From Edaphobacter paludis (GTDB taxonomy: Bacteria; Acidobacteriota; Terriglobia; Terriglobales; Acidobacteriaceae), in contig NZ_CP121194.1 in NCBI RefSeq assembly GCF_039993895.1, positions 1,426,001 through 1,490,000 on the forward strand: a stretch of 64,000 bases of DNA. Direction: 5' to 3'. Position numbers and translations under genes: made by a program. A model generated the notes under the pieces. The model did not search any database and was not told the DNA's origin. It saw only the letters and a list, made by a program, of their open reading frames with translations. This document shows positions 27,616 to 36,518 of this stretch, in pieces. Position 1 is the stretch's first letter; the number at the start of each line of letters is the position of its first letter.

Positions 27616-27743
27616 CCGAAAAGATCCATGGACCCATCCCAAAAGTATGAGGAAGCATAAGGGTTTCTTACTAGGTCCTGATGCTACTAGCCTTAGCTGA
27701 TGGGCGAGCTATATGTTCTGTAGCTTTAAAGTGACTCGTACGA

Positions 27744-30287
27744 TCAAAGCAGTGCGTGCCGGCGATAGAACCAGGCCTTTACAATTTGCACGAGCACCAG
27801 ATATGTAGCGGTAAGAAGAGTAATCATGCCCAGTAGCGATATGGGCAACGGTGTAAAGCGCAGCAATCCTCCGAGTACAGTGTATGGCAGTACAACTGCC
27901 ACGGTGACGACCAGCAGTACACTAAACAACAACGCACGGCTGGGATGACTCTTAAGGGGATTGGCTTGGGTTCGGATCACAAACACTACGAGAGTTTGGG
28001 TCGCCAGAGATTCCACAAACCAACCAGTGTGGAAGAGAGACTCGTTTGCGGACGCATGAAACAACCAAAGTAATATACCGAAGGTCAGGAAATCATAGAT
28101 GGAACTGATTGGTCCGATAATCATCATGAACTGCCTGATAAATTCAATCCGCCATCGTTTCGGTCGTCGTTTTGCGGCCAAGTCAACATTGTCACTGGGG
28201 ATACTGACTTGCGACACATCATAGAGAAAATTATTTAAGAGTATCTGACTCGGTAGCATCGGCAAGAACGGCAGAAAGAGCGATGCGGCAGCCATGCTAA
28301 ACATATTGCCAAAGTTCGAACTGGTGCCCATGATGATGTATTTCATGATGTTGGCGAAAGAACGCCTTCCTTCTGATACACCATCGTTCACAACGGAAAG
28401 ATCTTTTTCCAAGAGGATAATCTTCGCAGCGTCCTTAGCTACGTTTACGCCATTCATGACGGAAATTCCAACATCTGCGGTATGCAGCGATGGGGCGTCG
28501 TTGATTCCGTCTCCCAGGTAACCGACAACGTGTCCGCGGCCCTTTAGGGCCAGGATGACCCTATTCTTCTGTTCAGGCGACATGCGGGCAAAGATAGCGC
28601 CGCTTTCTGCCTGATAGGCAATAGAGGCATCGTCCATCGCGTCAACCTGGTTTCCGATGAGAATGCGGTCCACATTAAGTCCTACTTCATGGGCTACCTT
28701 TTGGGTAACGTACTGATTGTCCCCCGTCATGACGATCACAGAAATGCCATTCTGCTTCAATGCTCCAAGGACGGAAAGAACTCCTTCTTTGGGTGGATCG
28801 AGGAACGCCGCGAATCCGACCAGTGTCATCGCATGTTCGGCCGTCACAGTATAGAAGCTCTGCTTTTTAACATTTGACTTTGCCACACCAAGTACGCGAT
28901 ATCCATCTGCGCTTAGCTTCTTAAGCGTACATTCTGCCTCAGCCCGTCGGCTGTCGTCGAACGGTTGGGGAACACCATCTATGGCGACCGTTTCGCAGAT
29001 TGCAAAAACACTCTCAGCCTCGCCCTTGGTGATGAGGCGGTAGTCTTCACCGTATCGCACCACGACTGAGAGACGCTTTCGGTTGAAATCGAAGGGGATT
29101 TCATCTATCTTTTCGTAACCCACTACGGAGGGGGCATCGTGCTTCAAAATGGCATCGTCAAGAGGGCTTTTAATACCCGCTTCAAAGTGACTGTTTAGGT
29201 AAATGAGTTGCAGCACATTCTCATTGTCGTGGCCTTGATAATCCACGTGCCGGTCAAGCACGATCTCCCCTTCGGTGAGAGTTCCTGTCTTGTCGGTACA
29301 AATAATATCGATGCTCCCAAAATCCTCGATAGCCGCGAGCTGTTTCACCAGAACCTTTTTCCTCGTCATACGCTTTGCTCCCTGAGCCAGGGTCACCGTA
29401 ATGATCATTGGCATCATTTCAGGTGTCATCCCGACTGCGAGAGCAGCCGCAAAGAGGAAAGATTCGAGCACGGGACGATGAAAGATGATGTTCACCATCA
29501 AGACGAAGAGGACGAGCAACAGGGTTACCCACGTCAGCATCATCCCGAAGTGACGTGTGCCTCGAGTAAATTCTGTTTCTGGCGGCCGCATCGCCAGACG
29601 ATGTGCAATTTCGCCACAGGCGGTGTGCTTTCCAGTGCGAACTATGATGGCGGTGCCGATACCCGTTTGGACGGCGGTTCCCAGGAAGACACTGTTACTT
29701 GCCTCTGCGATGCCGTGCTTCTCTTGAGAAAGATCAGCGACCGTCTTCTCGACCGGCAAAGACTCGCCGGTCAGCATGGATTCGCGCACATGGAGGTCCT
29801 TTACATTGATTAAGCGGGCATCCGCAGGTACAAGGTCTCCCGCCTTGAGTTGGATGACATCTCCAGGGACTAGTTCGGCTGTCCGCAGATCAACTAGTCG
29901 GCCATCTCTCGTCGTACGTGCTGTGATTGCAATCTGCTTCTGTATCTCTTCGACCGCATGACGAGCCTGAAATTCCATCAAAAAATTCAGAAGAACACTG
30001 AACATTACGATGGCGATGATAATCAGTCCACCGATATGCTCTCCAAGGACCAGGGATATCACACTGGCGATGACAAGGATGATCACGAGCGGACTAGTGA
30101 AGAAGCCAATAAAACTAAGTAAGGCGGTGAAGTGGTGTTCCTGATCCAGACTGTTAGGGCCATAGAGGCGAAGCCGCCGGTTGGCTTCTTCTGATGTCAG
30201 ACCATTGGAAGCTGTCTGGAGAATCTGAAGCAATTCCAGTAACGGCAGATCCCAGAAGTCAGCAAAAGCCTTTGGTTGAATTTCCAT
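27744..30287 (-). CDS. mgtA: Magnesium-translocating P-type ATPase (MgtA/MgtB type)
   Basis: Inner-membrane P3B-type ATPase importing Mg2+, 847 residues. It has an N-terminal cation-ATPase domain, a first membrane pair (about 60-105), an actuator domain with TGESLPVEK, membrane pair near 245-300, phosphorylation motif DKTGTLT (about residue 333), KGEAESVFAICE in the nucleotide-binding domain, MTGDNQYVTQKVA, and the hinge GDGINDAPSLHTADVGISV. The C-terminal six-helix part includes SSNFGNMFSMAAASL and NNFLYDVSQV, both characteristic of MgtA. It stands alone, with a perfect CRP-like palindrome 119 bp upstream. No Mg2+-sensing leader was recognised in the 5' region. Confidence 0.95.
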   Translation of the reverse strand: MEIQPKAFADFWDLPLLELLQILQTASNGLTSEEANRRLRLYGPNSLDQEHHFTALLSFIGFFTSPLVIILVIASVISLVLGEHIGGLIIIAIVMFSVLLNFLMEFQARHAVEEIQKQIAITARTTRDGRLVDLRTAELVPGDVIQLKAGDLVPADARLINVKDLHVRESMLTGESLPVEKTVADLSQEKHGIAEASNSVFLGTAVQTGIGTAIIVRTGKHTACGEIAHRLAMRPPETEFTRGTRHFGMMLTWVTLLLVLFVLMVNIIFHRPVLESFLFAAALAVGMTPEMMPMIITVTLAQGAKRMTRKKVLVKQLAAIEDFGSIDIICTDKTGTLTEGEIVLDRHVDYQGHDNENVLQLIYLNSHFEAGIKSPLDDAILKHDAPSVVGYEKIDEIPFDFNRKRLSVVVRYGEDYRLITKGEAESVFAICETVAIDGVPQPFDDSRRAEAECTLKKLSADGYRVLGVAKSNVKKQSFYTVTAEHAMTLVGFAAFLDPPKEGVLSVLGALKQNGISVIVMTGDNQYVTQKVAHEVGLNVDRILIGNQVDAMDDASIAYQAESGAIFARMSPEQKNRVILALKGRGHVVGYLGDGINDAPSLHTADVGISVMNGVNVAKDAAKIILLEKDLSVVNDGVSEGRRSFANIMKYIIMGTSSNFGNMFSMAAASLFLPFLPMLPSQILLNNFLYDVSQVSIPSDNVDLAAKRRPKRWRIEFIRQFMMIIGPISSIYDFLTFGILLWLFHASANESLFHTGWFVESLATQTLVVFVIRTQANPLKSHPSRALLFSVLLVVTVAVVLPYTVLGGLLRFTPLPISLLGMITLLTATYLVLVQIVKAWFYRRHALL

Positions 30288-30405
30288 CCCATATTCCCTC
30301 GGCTACTACTGTCGGATCCGTAGGCCACAGATTTAATTGTTTGAAAGGAGATTCTGGTTTTTGCCTCTGTACAAATGAGGTTAGCGTCTCAAACTATGCG
30401 GTTAT

Positions 30406-30421
30406 TGTGATCTTCATCACA
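30406..30421. promoter_or_regulatory. CRP/FNR-family palindrome, perfect TGTGA-N6-TCACA (site 11)
   Basis: TGTGA TCTTCA TCACA, all ten fixed positions match. It lies 119 bp before the mgtA start. The rest of the gap to the tRNA gene (30422-30972) contains a long inverted repeat listed next and nothing else recognised. Confidence 0.75.
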
Positions 30422-30539
30422 GTAGAGGCAGAACGTTGCGGAGATTAAGTCGAGAGAGCTGAAACGGAAGCAACTGGTGTATATCGGTCGATGCCAGCAG
30501 TCTACGAGGTGATTTGCGTAGCTCTGTCGGATTTGGTTG

Positions 30540-30584
30540 GCGCATACACCTGAACAAGTTCACTATCTGCTCAGGTGTATGCGC
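30540..30584. repeat. Perfect 14-bp inverted repeat with 17-nt loop
   Basis: GCGCATACACCTGA (30540-30553) is repeated as its exact reverse complement at 30571-30584. There is no T-run on either side. It could be a terminator-like hairpin downstream of the leftward tRNA-Gln, a recombination site or a mobile-element relic. Confidence 0.6.
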
Positions 30585-30972
30585 TTCATCGCCATAACAA
30601 GCTCATTTGATTCAACTCGTACAAAGGCACTGGGCAAACCACTCTGAATTGGAAAAGGAAAAGCATAATTTCGGCGAACTGTCGACTTCAGGGTCGAAAT
30701 GCCGACGATACAATTTGGGGGTCTCGATAAGAAATTCTGTTTGACCGGTCAGTGCCAACAAGTCCCGATGGCCGATGACTATCAGTTGGCTGATTATTCA
30801 CCTCCCCGCAAGCGAATTTCGATCTCTTTATCTTTTTCGATCGCTTCATCGGAGGGGAGATATTCGCCCAACAAGTCGCGGAGTCCCTCACCCTTCTGGA
30901 TGATAAACCCTCGTAAGTTATTGATTTTTATTATTGGACAAGGGTTTGGGAAGCACGAGAAAGTGTTATCTT

Positions 30973-31046
30973 TGGTTGCCCCCCAGGGATTCGAACCCCG
31001 ATTGGCCGAGTCAGAGTCGGCAGTCCTACCATTGAACGAGGGGGCA
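30973..31046 (-). tRNA. tRNA-Gln (anticodon CTG)
   Basis: Cloverleaf on the minus strand: acceptor stem TGCCCCC paired with GGGGGCA, D-loop TTCAATGGTAGGA, anticodon loop CTCTGAC (anticodon CTG, reading CAG), T-arm GGGGTTCGAATCCC, discriminator A, and an encoded CCA at 30975-30973. Confidence 0.95.
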
Positions 31047-31147
31047 ACAGGTGATCTAGGGGTCGCGAATTGGTGCTCGCTGACGGCCTTTTTAGAGTGT
31101 ACGGGGCGGCTCGATTCTGGTCAACGTCCTTCAGCTAGAATGCGGAG

Positions 31148-31648
31148 ATGGAAAACGAGATCGCTGGACTATTCCTGAATTTTTCTTGCCGCAGGTTGGA
31201 CATGGTTGCGACAAACATGTCGACCTGTCTGGGCAAACTGACGGATGAGCAAATCTGGAGTCGCGGTGGAGCACATGAGAACGCCGTGGGAAATATCGTG
31301 CTGCATCTTTGCGGAAATATCCGGCAGTGGGTGATGCATGGCATTAGCGGCACCGAAGACATTCGTGTACGTGAGGCTGAATTCAGCGCCGACGGTGGTG
31401 TCAGCGGAACCGTGTTGGCGGAGATGTTCGCTGCCACTGTGGCGGAGGCGCGTACGATTATTGCCAGGCTGCCGCCGGAGCGCCTGACCGACCGCACCAG
31501 TCCACAGCCAGGACGGCCTGAAGTGAGCGTTCTGGAGGCCATCTATCAGGTGGTGGCGCACGCTCATGAGCATGTTGGCCAGATCATTCTGGTGACGAAA
31601 CAGATGATCACGACAGATCTCGATCTGACGATGCCCCGGCCTCGTTGA
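31148..31648 (+). CDS. DinB-superfamily protein (DUF1572-like)
   Basis: 166-residue four-helix-bundle protein of the DinB/YfiT superfamily. Metal-ligand-type histidines sit in NIVLHLCGNIRQW and in the C-terminal AHAHEHVGQII, spaced as in DinB_2 proteins. Superfamily members include thiol-dependent S-transferases, and some use bacillithiol. A bacillithiol gene (bshA) lies 3 kb away, which makes thiol transfer an attractive but unproven role. It starts 100 bp from the tRNA-Gln gene, divergently. The ATG at 31148 has only a poorly spaced GGAG. Confidence 0.8.
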   Translation: MENEIAGLFLNFSCRRLDMVATNMSTCLGKLTDEQIWSRGGAHENAVGNIVLHLCGNIRQWVMHGISGTEDIRVREAEFSADGGVSGTVLAEMFAATVAEARTIIARLPPERLTDRTSPQPGRPEVSVLEAIYQVVAHAHEHVGQIILVTKQMITTDLDLTMPRPR

Positions 31649-31665
31649 AGTGCGAAGCTGCGCAG

Positions 31666-32859
31666 CTATTCGACGGGAAGTTTGGCCTTGTAGCCGTCGC
31701 GGGCGATGATGGAGTATTTCAGTGGCTTGCCTTTCTCGTCCTGCATTCGCAGGGGGTGGCCCTCGTTGTCTACAAGTAAGACCTTGATCTTGCGGTAGGA
31801 GCCGTCGTCGTTGGAGTTTGTAGGCCGATAGGTAAGGACATATTGATTGCGGATCGAGTTATTGATCTGCGAAAAGATGTCGGGCAGCTCTCCCTGAAAG
31901 AGAGGGCTGAAGCTGAGGCCTCCGGTCATGGCGGCGAAGGTCTTTAGCTGATTCTGGGCCTGGAGGTAGTTCAGGTCGGCCATGCCGCCGCCCATACCGC
32001 CGCGGCCCCCGTACATCTCGTTGAGCAGTGCCCCGGTGCTGATGGTGAATATGGTCACATTTGGCGTTGCCTTGACCTTCGCGAGAATCTTGTCGAGGGT
32101 GAGCTTGGAGAAGGTATCGCGGCCGCTGCCGATGAGGATTACGTATTTGCGGCCTTCGATGCGGCTGAGCCGGTCGAGCGTCTCGTAAAGCGCGTCAAAA
32201 ACGTTGGTGTCCGAAAAACCGGGAATGACAAGGGATTGCAGCGCCTGGGCGACGATCTCCCTGTTGTTGGTGAAGTCGGTGAGAATGTGGGTGTGCAGAT
32301 CGTAGGTGACGACGGCTACATAATCGTCGGGACGCAGCGTGCGAAAGAAGCTGTACGACGCGTTCTGCATTTCATTGATGAGATAGTAACTGTTGGCTGC
32401 GAACTCCAGCAGCATCACGGCAGTGATGGGCGTCTGTGTCATGCGGACGCTGGTGATTGTCTGGGGGACGCCATCTTCGAGTACAAGGAAGTTGGCCGGT
32501 TTTAAGCCGGGGATGAACTGGTGAGTCTTATCAAGGATCACGTTTACGTTCAGGTTGACGATGGGCACGTCGACGCGCAGCGAAAAGGTCTCGTTATTGG
32601 GGTTTTTGACCGTCGGCTCGGCGGGTGCGGGGGGCGGTGCAGGTTCTGTCTCCTCTGGCTTCTTGCGAATGACGAGCGGGCCATTGTCGGTTTGGGGTCC
32701 GCCTTCGTCGGTGGTCTGATCCGGCTTGGTCTGTTGCTTCGGCGGTGTCTGAGTAGCAGGGGCGTTCTGGGCGTGGCTAGCCGGTATGGCAAATATTAGC
32801 GTCACGAGGACAAGAAAAGTGGCCGGAATGCGGAGGCAGTTCGCGCGGTGATTCATCAT
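31666..32859 (-). CDS. Secreted VWFA-related domain protein (acidobacterial type)
   Basis: 397 residues with a signal peptide (IPATFLVLVTLIFAIPASHA), a Pro/Thr/Gln-rich linker (about residues 30-95), then a von Willebrand A-like domain of the type expanded in Acidobacteria. It opens NVILDKTHQFIPGLKPANF with VLEDGVPQ. The MIDAS motif is degenerate: ITAVMLLEFAANSYYLI stands where DxSxS would be expected. A glycine-rich loop MYGGRGGMGGGMAD lies near residue 290. The C-terminus (YVLTYRPTNSNDDGSYRKIKV) is typical of the family. The function is unknown, probably cell-surface protein binding. It ends 17 bp from the DinB gene, tail to tail. Confidence 0.87.
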   Translation of the reverse strand: MMNHRANCLRIPATFLVLVTLIFAIPASHAQNAPATQTPPKQQTKPDQTTDEGGPQTDNGPLVIRKKPEETEPAPPPAPAEPTVKNPNNETFSLRVDVPIVNLNVNVILDKTHQFIPGLKPANFLVLEDGVPQTITSVRMTQTPITAVMLLEFAANSYYLINEMQNASYSFFRTLRPDDYVAVVTYDLHTHILTDFTNNREIVAQALQSLVIPGFSDTNVFDALYETLDRLSRIEGRKYVILIGSGRDTFSKLTLDKILAKVKATPNVTIFTISTGALLNEMYGGRGGMGGGMADLNYLQAQNQLKTFAAMTGGLSFSPLFQGELPDIFSQINNSIRNQYVLTYRPTNSNDDGSYRKIKVLLVDNEGHPLRMQDEKGKPLKYSIIARDGYKAKLPVE

Positions 32860-32932
32860 GGAAACTTTACTCCGTACTGTTGGACGGTGTTAAGTGGTAC
32901 TCGTGAGAATCTAGGGATTGTAACCTGCCGCT

Positions 32933-33895
32933 CTACCTTACCTCTTTCTCCATGACCATAGGTACATAACGGGGAGCGGGGTAGTGGGTGCCGGTTGCCA
33001 TCAGCTTTTCAACGGTCTCGACTGCTCGAATGCCTCCCCTGGCCCCGACCGCCATACAGTTTAAGGCTCCTGCTGCGCAGGCGAAATCGAGTTGCCGGTC
33101 CAGCGGCCAGCCCCGGTGCAATCCATAGATGAACCCGGCACGGAAGGTATCCCCAGCGCCCGTCGTATCTACAACCGGTACCTGATAGGCGGGGGTGTAG
33201 TGTAGCTGCTTGCCGTCCCATGCGAGCACACCGTCCTCGCCCAGCGTCGCCGCGGCCAGCCGGCATCCGTAGTGGCGTTGCATTCTGCGGAGCGCCTCCT
33301 CCAGGTCAGTTTCCTTCATCAGACGGCACGGAAAATCTTTATTCACTATTAAATAGTCTACGTTCTCAATCAGGCCTTCGACACCTGGGTAGAGCTCGTC
33401 CAGATCGGCGATAACCGGAATGCCTGCTTCGCGCGCCCAGGCCGCCGCTACGGTCGCGGTGGCTGTGTCGTAGCCATCGACGTGAAGCGCTCGCGCGTTG
33501 ACGATCCACTCGCGGTCGAGGTCGCTGGGCTTCAGGTCAAGCCGGACGTCCTTTTTCCAAAGGACGGTCCTGTCGCCCCCGCCGTCGACCAGAATGACCG
33601 ATTGACGGCTGGCGCACTCAGAAACCGTGATGATCTGCGTCTCTACACCAGCCTCCGCGAACGCCCTGCGATGAAGCCTGGCGGCGCTATCGTCGCCCAG
33701 GCTACCCACGTATCTGGTGCTCATGCCCCATTGCTGACAGGCAACAACCGTACTCGCGACTTGGCCGCCGGGCAACACGTCCGAGGTGCTGAACTCAACC
33801 TTTGAGCCTTGTACCGGGTAGTTTGCAAGCGAGATCACGGTATCGGTGGCGTTCAAGCCAACGCCAACAAGGTCAACCTTCGACAAATTCACCAT
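32933..33895 (-). CDS. PfkB-family carbohydrate kinase
   Basis: Ribokinase-fold sugar kinase of about 320 residues. The first strand is VDLVGVGLNATDTVI, the substrate lid region has GGQVASTVVACQQWG, and the catalytic signature 2 is DTTGAGDTFRAGFIYGL, with the base Asp in GAGD. The substrate cannot be told from sequence; ribose, fructose or nucleosides are possible. The ATG at 33895 is used since residues before it in the open frame (TTG at 33964) show no homology, although no good Shine-Dalgarno precedes either start. Confidence 0.85.
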   Translation of the reverse strand: MVNLSKVDLVGVGLNATDTVISLANYPVQGSKVEFSTSDVLPGGQVASTVVACQQWGMSTRYVGSLGDDSAARLHRRAFAEAGVETQIITVSECASRQSVILVDGGGDRTVLWKKDVRLDLKPSDLDREWIVNARALHVDGYDTATATVAAAWAREAGIPVIADLDELYPGVEGLIENVDYLIVNKDFPCRLMKETDLEEALRRMQRHYGCRLAAATLGEDGVLAWDGKQLHYTPAYQVPVVDTTGAGDTFRAGFIYGLHRGWPLDRQLDFACAAGALNCMAVGARGGIRAVETVEKLMATGTHYPAPRYVPMVMEKEVR

Positions 33896-34160
33896 ATTAT
33901 TACTGTAAATGGAACGTGAGTGTCCGAATAATAGGGTTGGTTGGTAAAGTGCCAATTCCTTCAAGAAGTGTTGTAAACATGCAACGACGAACTACAGGGA
34001 TTTCTCCACTGCGGTCGTAAAGCACCGCCTTGCACCCCTGACGAGCCAGTACGCACGCCGGACTTGCGCGCCTTCGGTATAGATGACGTGAGTTTGGGTG
34101 CAGATAAGGAAAAACTTGCAACCGCAAGAGAATCTGTTCATTGGAGCCGCAGGCAGTTTC

Positions 34161-35303
34161 TTAGAGGGTGGTTCGAGCAATCACGCGATCGTAATAATCC
34201 TCGTAGAGAGGAATGATTCGGGAGGCACAAAATCTGTCCTGCGCAGTCTTGCGGGCAGCCTGAGACATGGCGGCTAGGCGGCCCTCGTCGTGGAGGAGCG
34301 CGATAGCGGCGGTGGACATGGAATCGACATCACCGACGTTGAAGAGGAGGCCGTTGCTTCCGTCCTCGATGAGCTCGGAGACGCCGCCGACCTGGGTAGC
34401 AATGGAAGGGACGCTGCACGCCATGGCTTCGAGCGCCGCCAGTCCGAAGGATTCCATTTCGCTGGGCATCAGCATAAGGTCGGCGAGCGGAAGCAGCTCA
34501 TTGACGTTGTCCTGTTTACCGACGAATTGGATGCGGTCTTGCACCTTAAGCTGGAGAGCCAGATGCTCGGCGGCGCTGCGGTCAGGACCATCACCGATCA
34601 GCATGAGGCGTGCAGGCATGGCGGCGGCAACGCGGGCGAAGACCTTGATGACATCCTGAACACGCTTGACCGGACGGAAGTTGGAGAGATGAACCAGAAG
34701 ACGCTCGTGCGGAGCAGCGAAGCGAGGGCGCATGGCGGCGACGAGATCGGGATTGCGGACGTAGACGTCGCAATTGACGAAGTTAGGGATGACCTCTATT
34801 TCTGAGGTGACGGCGAAGGCCTCGCGGGTTCGGTCGCGCAGATGACCGGAGATTGCGGTAACGCCGTCTGACTTGACGATTCCAAACCGGGTAATGGGAA
34901 GGTAGGAGGCGTCGAGGCCGACGAGCGTAATGTCGGTGCCGTGCAGGGTGGTGATGAATGGCAGCTTGCGGCCGTTCGCGGCGAGCATTTGTTGGGCAAG
35001 TAGAGCACTGACAGAATGCGGAATTGCGTAGTGGACGTGCAGCAGATCCAGAGAGTAAAACTCGGCGACCTCGGCCATGCGTGTAGCGAGAGCAAGATCG
35101 TAGGGTGGATGCTCGAAGAGAGGATAGTTCGACACCGCGACTTCATGAAAGTGGATGTTGGCCTCGCGGCCGGTCAGGCGAAAGGGCTGGGAGTAGGTGA
35201 TGAAGTGAATGTCATGGCCGCGGGCGGCGAGCTCGATGCCCAGCTCGGTGGCGACAACTCCGCTGCCGCCATAGGTGGGATAACAGGTGATGCCGATCTT
35301 CAT
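34161..35303 (-). CDS. bshA: N-acetyl-alpha-D-glucosaminyl L-malate synthase (bacillithiol step 1)
   Basis: GT4 glycosyltransferase of 380 residues joining UDP-GlcNAc to L-malate. The N-terminus MKIGITCYPTYGGSGVVATE is diagnostic of BshA. Other marks are HVHYAIPHSVSALLA, TTLHGTDITLVG, HLSNFRPVKRVQDVI and the donor-binding E-x7-E (PSEMESFGLAALEAMAC). Bacillithiol is the low-molecular-weight thiol of Firmicutes, Deinococcus and many Acidobacteria. The start overlaps the stop of the upstream deacetylase-like gene by four bases (ATGA). Confidence 0.95.
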   Translation of the reverse strand: MKIGITCYPTYGGSGVVATELGIELAARGHDIHFITYSQPFRLTGREANIHFHEVAVSNYPLFEHPPYDLALATRMAEVAEFYSLDLLHVHYAIPHSVSALLAQQMLAANGRKLPFITTLHGTDITLVGLDASYLPITRFGIVKSDGVTAISGHLRDRTREAFAVTSEIEVIPNFVNCDVYVRNPDLVAAMRPRFAAPHERLLVHLSNFRPVKRVQDVIKVFARVAAAMPARLMLIGDGPDRSAAEHLALQLKVQDRIQFVGKQDNVNELLPLADLMLMPSEMESFGLAALEAMACSVPSIATQVGGVSELIEDGSNGLLFNVGDVDSMSTAAIALLHDEGRLAAMSQAARKTAQDRFCASRIIPLYEDYYDRVIARTTL

Positions 35304-36196
35304 GGAAGTCTCTCGTGGCTATGAGTGGGCTGGTCTATCTGTCCATAATGGATGAGTTCCAGGCCGGGAAGGGTGCGGACTGCCTGCGGAATTTCTTTGA
35401 GCAGGGCCTCGCGCTCGATGTTCCGGGTTGTGCGGAGGCGAGTGGCGACGCTGGCGAGCGCAGCATCGTTGTAGCCAGGGTGGCAGACAAGCTCCCATGT
35501 GCCTTCGGGCATGGCGTAGAGGATTTTTCGGAGCGAGTCCTCATTGAGTTCGCCGGTTGCGGAGACGCCAATGGTGCCATTACTGGTGAGGACCTGGCCA
35601 TCGCCGAGCTGAGGCAGCGACTGGAACGACTTTTTGCCAAGGATGCTGAGGATGTGGAACTCAAGCCGACGGACGAATGCGTTGGGGGCGAGTCGGGAGC
35701 TCCACGCGGGCTCGAAGGGATTTCGGACAGCCCCGATGGAGCAATGCTGTGCAAGGCGAAGCAATGGGCGAGCGACGGCAGGGAAGAGGTGGGTATGTTT
35801 GTGGGTATCGAGGTGCGTGACCGTTATCCCGGCTCGTTGCAGCTTCTCAATCTGTGCGAGCGCTTCGCGCTCAATGTCGTCTTCGTGAATGACGCCGCGC
35901 ACGAGCGCCTGGATGAAATCGAGGAGAGACGGTCGGAAAGTTTTGCCGTCGCTACCGAGAAGCGTGGGGACGTTTCGAGGGTCGGAGACTGGCGCGCCGT
36001 CGGTGAGGACGATGTGACAGCCAACGCCAAGAGTTGGATGAGCGTGGGCGATGGCGACAGCATCGTCGAAGGCTGCGCCGGTTGCCATAAGGGTTGCAGA
36101 GGTGAGAGCTTTCGCGTTGTAAAGTTCCGCGATGGCACGATTGACGCCCGGCGTGAGGCCGAAGTCGTCCGCGTTGATGATGAGGCGGGGAGGCAT
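35300..36196 (-). CDS. ChbG/HpnK (YdjC)-family carbohydrate deacetylase
   Basis: 298-residue polysaccharide-deacetylase-like fold. The metal-binding aspartates are in IINADDFGL; conserved histidines are in GVGCHIVLTDGAP and THLDTHKHTHLFP; the C-terminus has LVCHPGYND. The family removes acetyl groups from chitooligosaccharides (ChbG) or hopanoid lipid sugars (HpnK). Here it overlaps bshA by four bases, so it is cotranslated with the enzyme that makes GlcNAc-malate, the substrate normally deacetylated by the unrelated LmbE-fold BshB. A role on that sugar is possible, but this is inference. Confidence 0.88.
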   Translation of the reverse strand: MPPRLIINADDFGLTPGVNRAIAELYNAKALTSATLMATGAAFDDAVAIAHAHPTLGVGCHIVLTDGAPVSDPRNVPTLLGSDGKTFRPSLLDFIQALVRGVIHEDDIEREALAQIEKLQRAGITVTHLDTHKHTHLFPAVARPLLRLAQHCSIGAVRNPFEPAWSSRLAPNAFVRRLEFHILSILGKKSFQSLPQLGDGQVLTSNGTIGVSATGELNEDSLRKILYAMPEGTWELVCHPGYNDAALASVATRLRTTRNIEREALLKEIPQAVRTLPGLELIHYGQIDQPTHSHERLP

Positions 36197-36518
36197 GTGA
36201 GGGTAGGTTGCGGACTGAAAGGTAAAAAAGTGTTGGCAGCCAGAGACTCTCAGACTGTAAGGAAAATGGTCTTTATTTTGTATAACTTACATTTGGTAAT
36301 CTTACACCGGCTTTCATGAAGCTTCTTTATACGGCATGTGCAAATATTTACCACGTATGTGGGAAGTCTCGTACCCAAAAGTGCCTCGCAGAGCATGAGA
36401 TCAACCGGCCCGTTGGCCGAAGCGGACATTTTTACCTGAAAATAGGTATTTGCAAATGGCCAACAACTTGCTATAGGGAGATTGTCTGCATCTTGTGAGG
36501 CCCGAGGAGAAATACCAA
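36197..36518. other. Gap upstream of the PEP-CTERM gene
   Basis: About 320 AT-rich bases between the divergent deacetylase gene and the PEP-CTERM gene. It must contain both promoters, but I see no clear -35/-10 pair, palindrome or small gene. Confidence 0.4.

Noticed and set aside
35315-36319. 334-codon rightward frame opposite the deacetylase gene
   Set aside because: Antisense shadow of the conserved YdjC-family gene; composition artefact of GC-rich codon positions.
36495-36518. Earlier start for the PEP-CTERM protein
   Set aside because: The eight extra residues precede a normal signal peptide and include the ribosome binding site GAGGAGAA.
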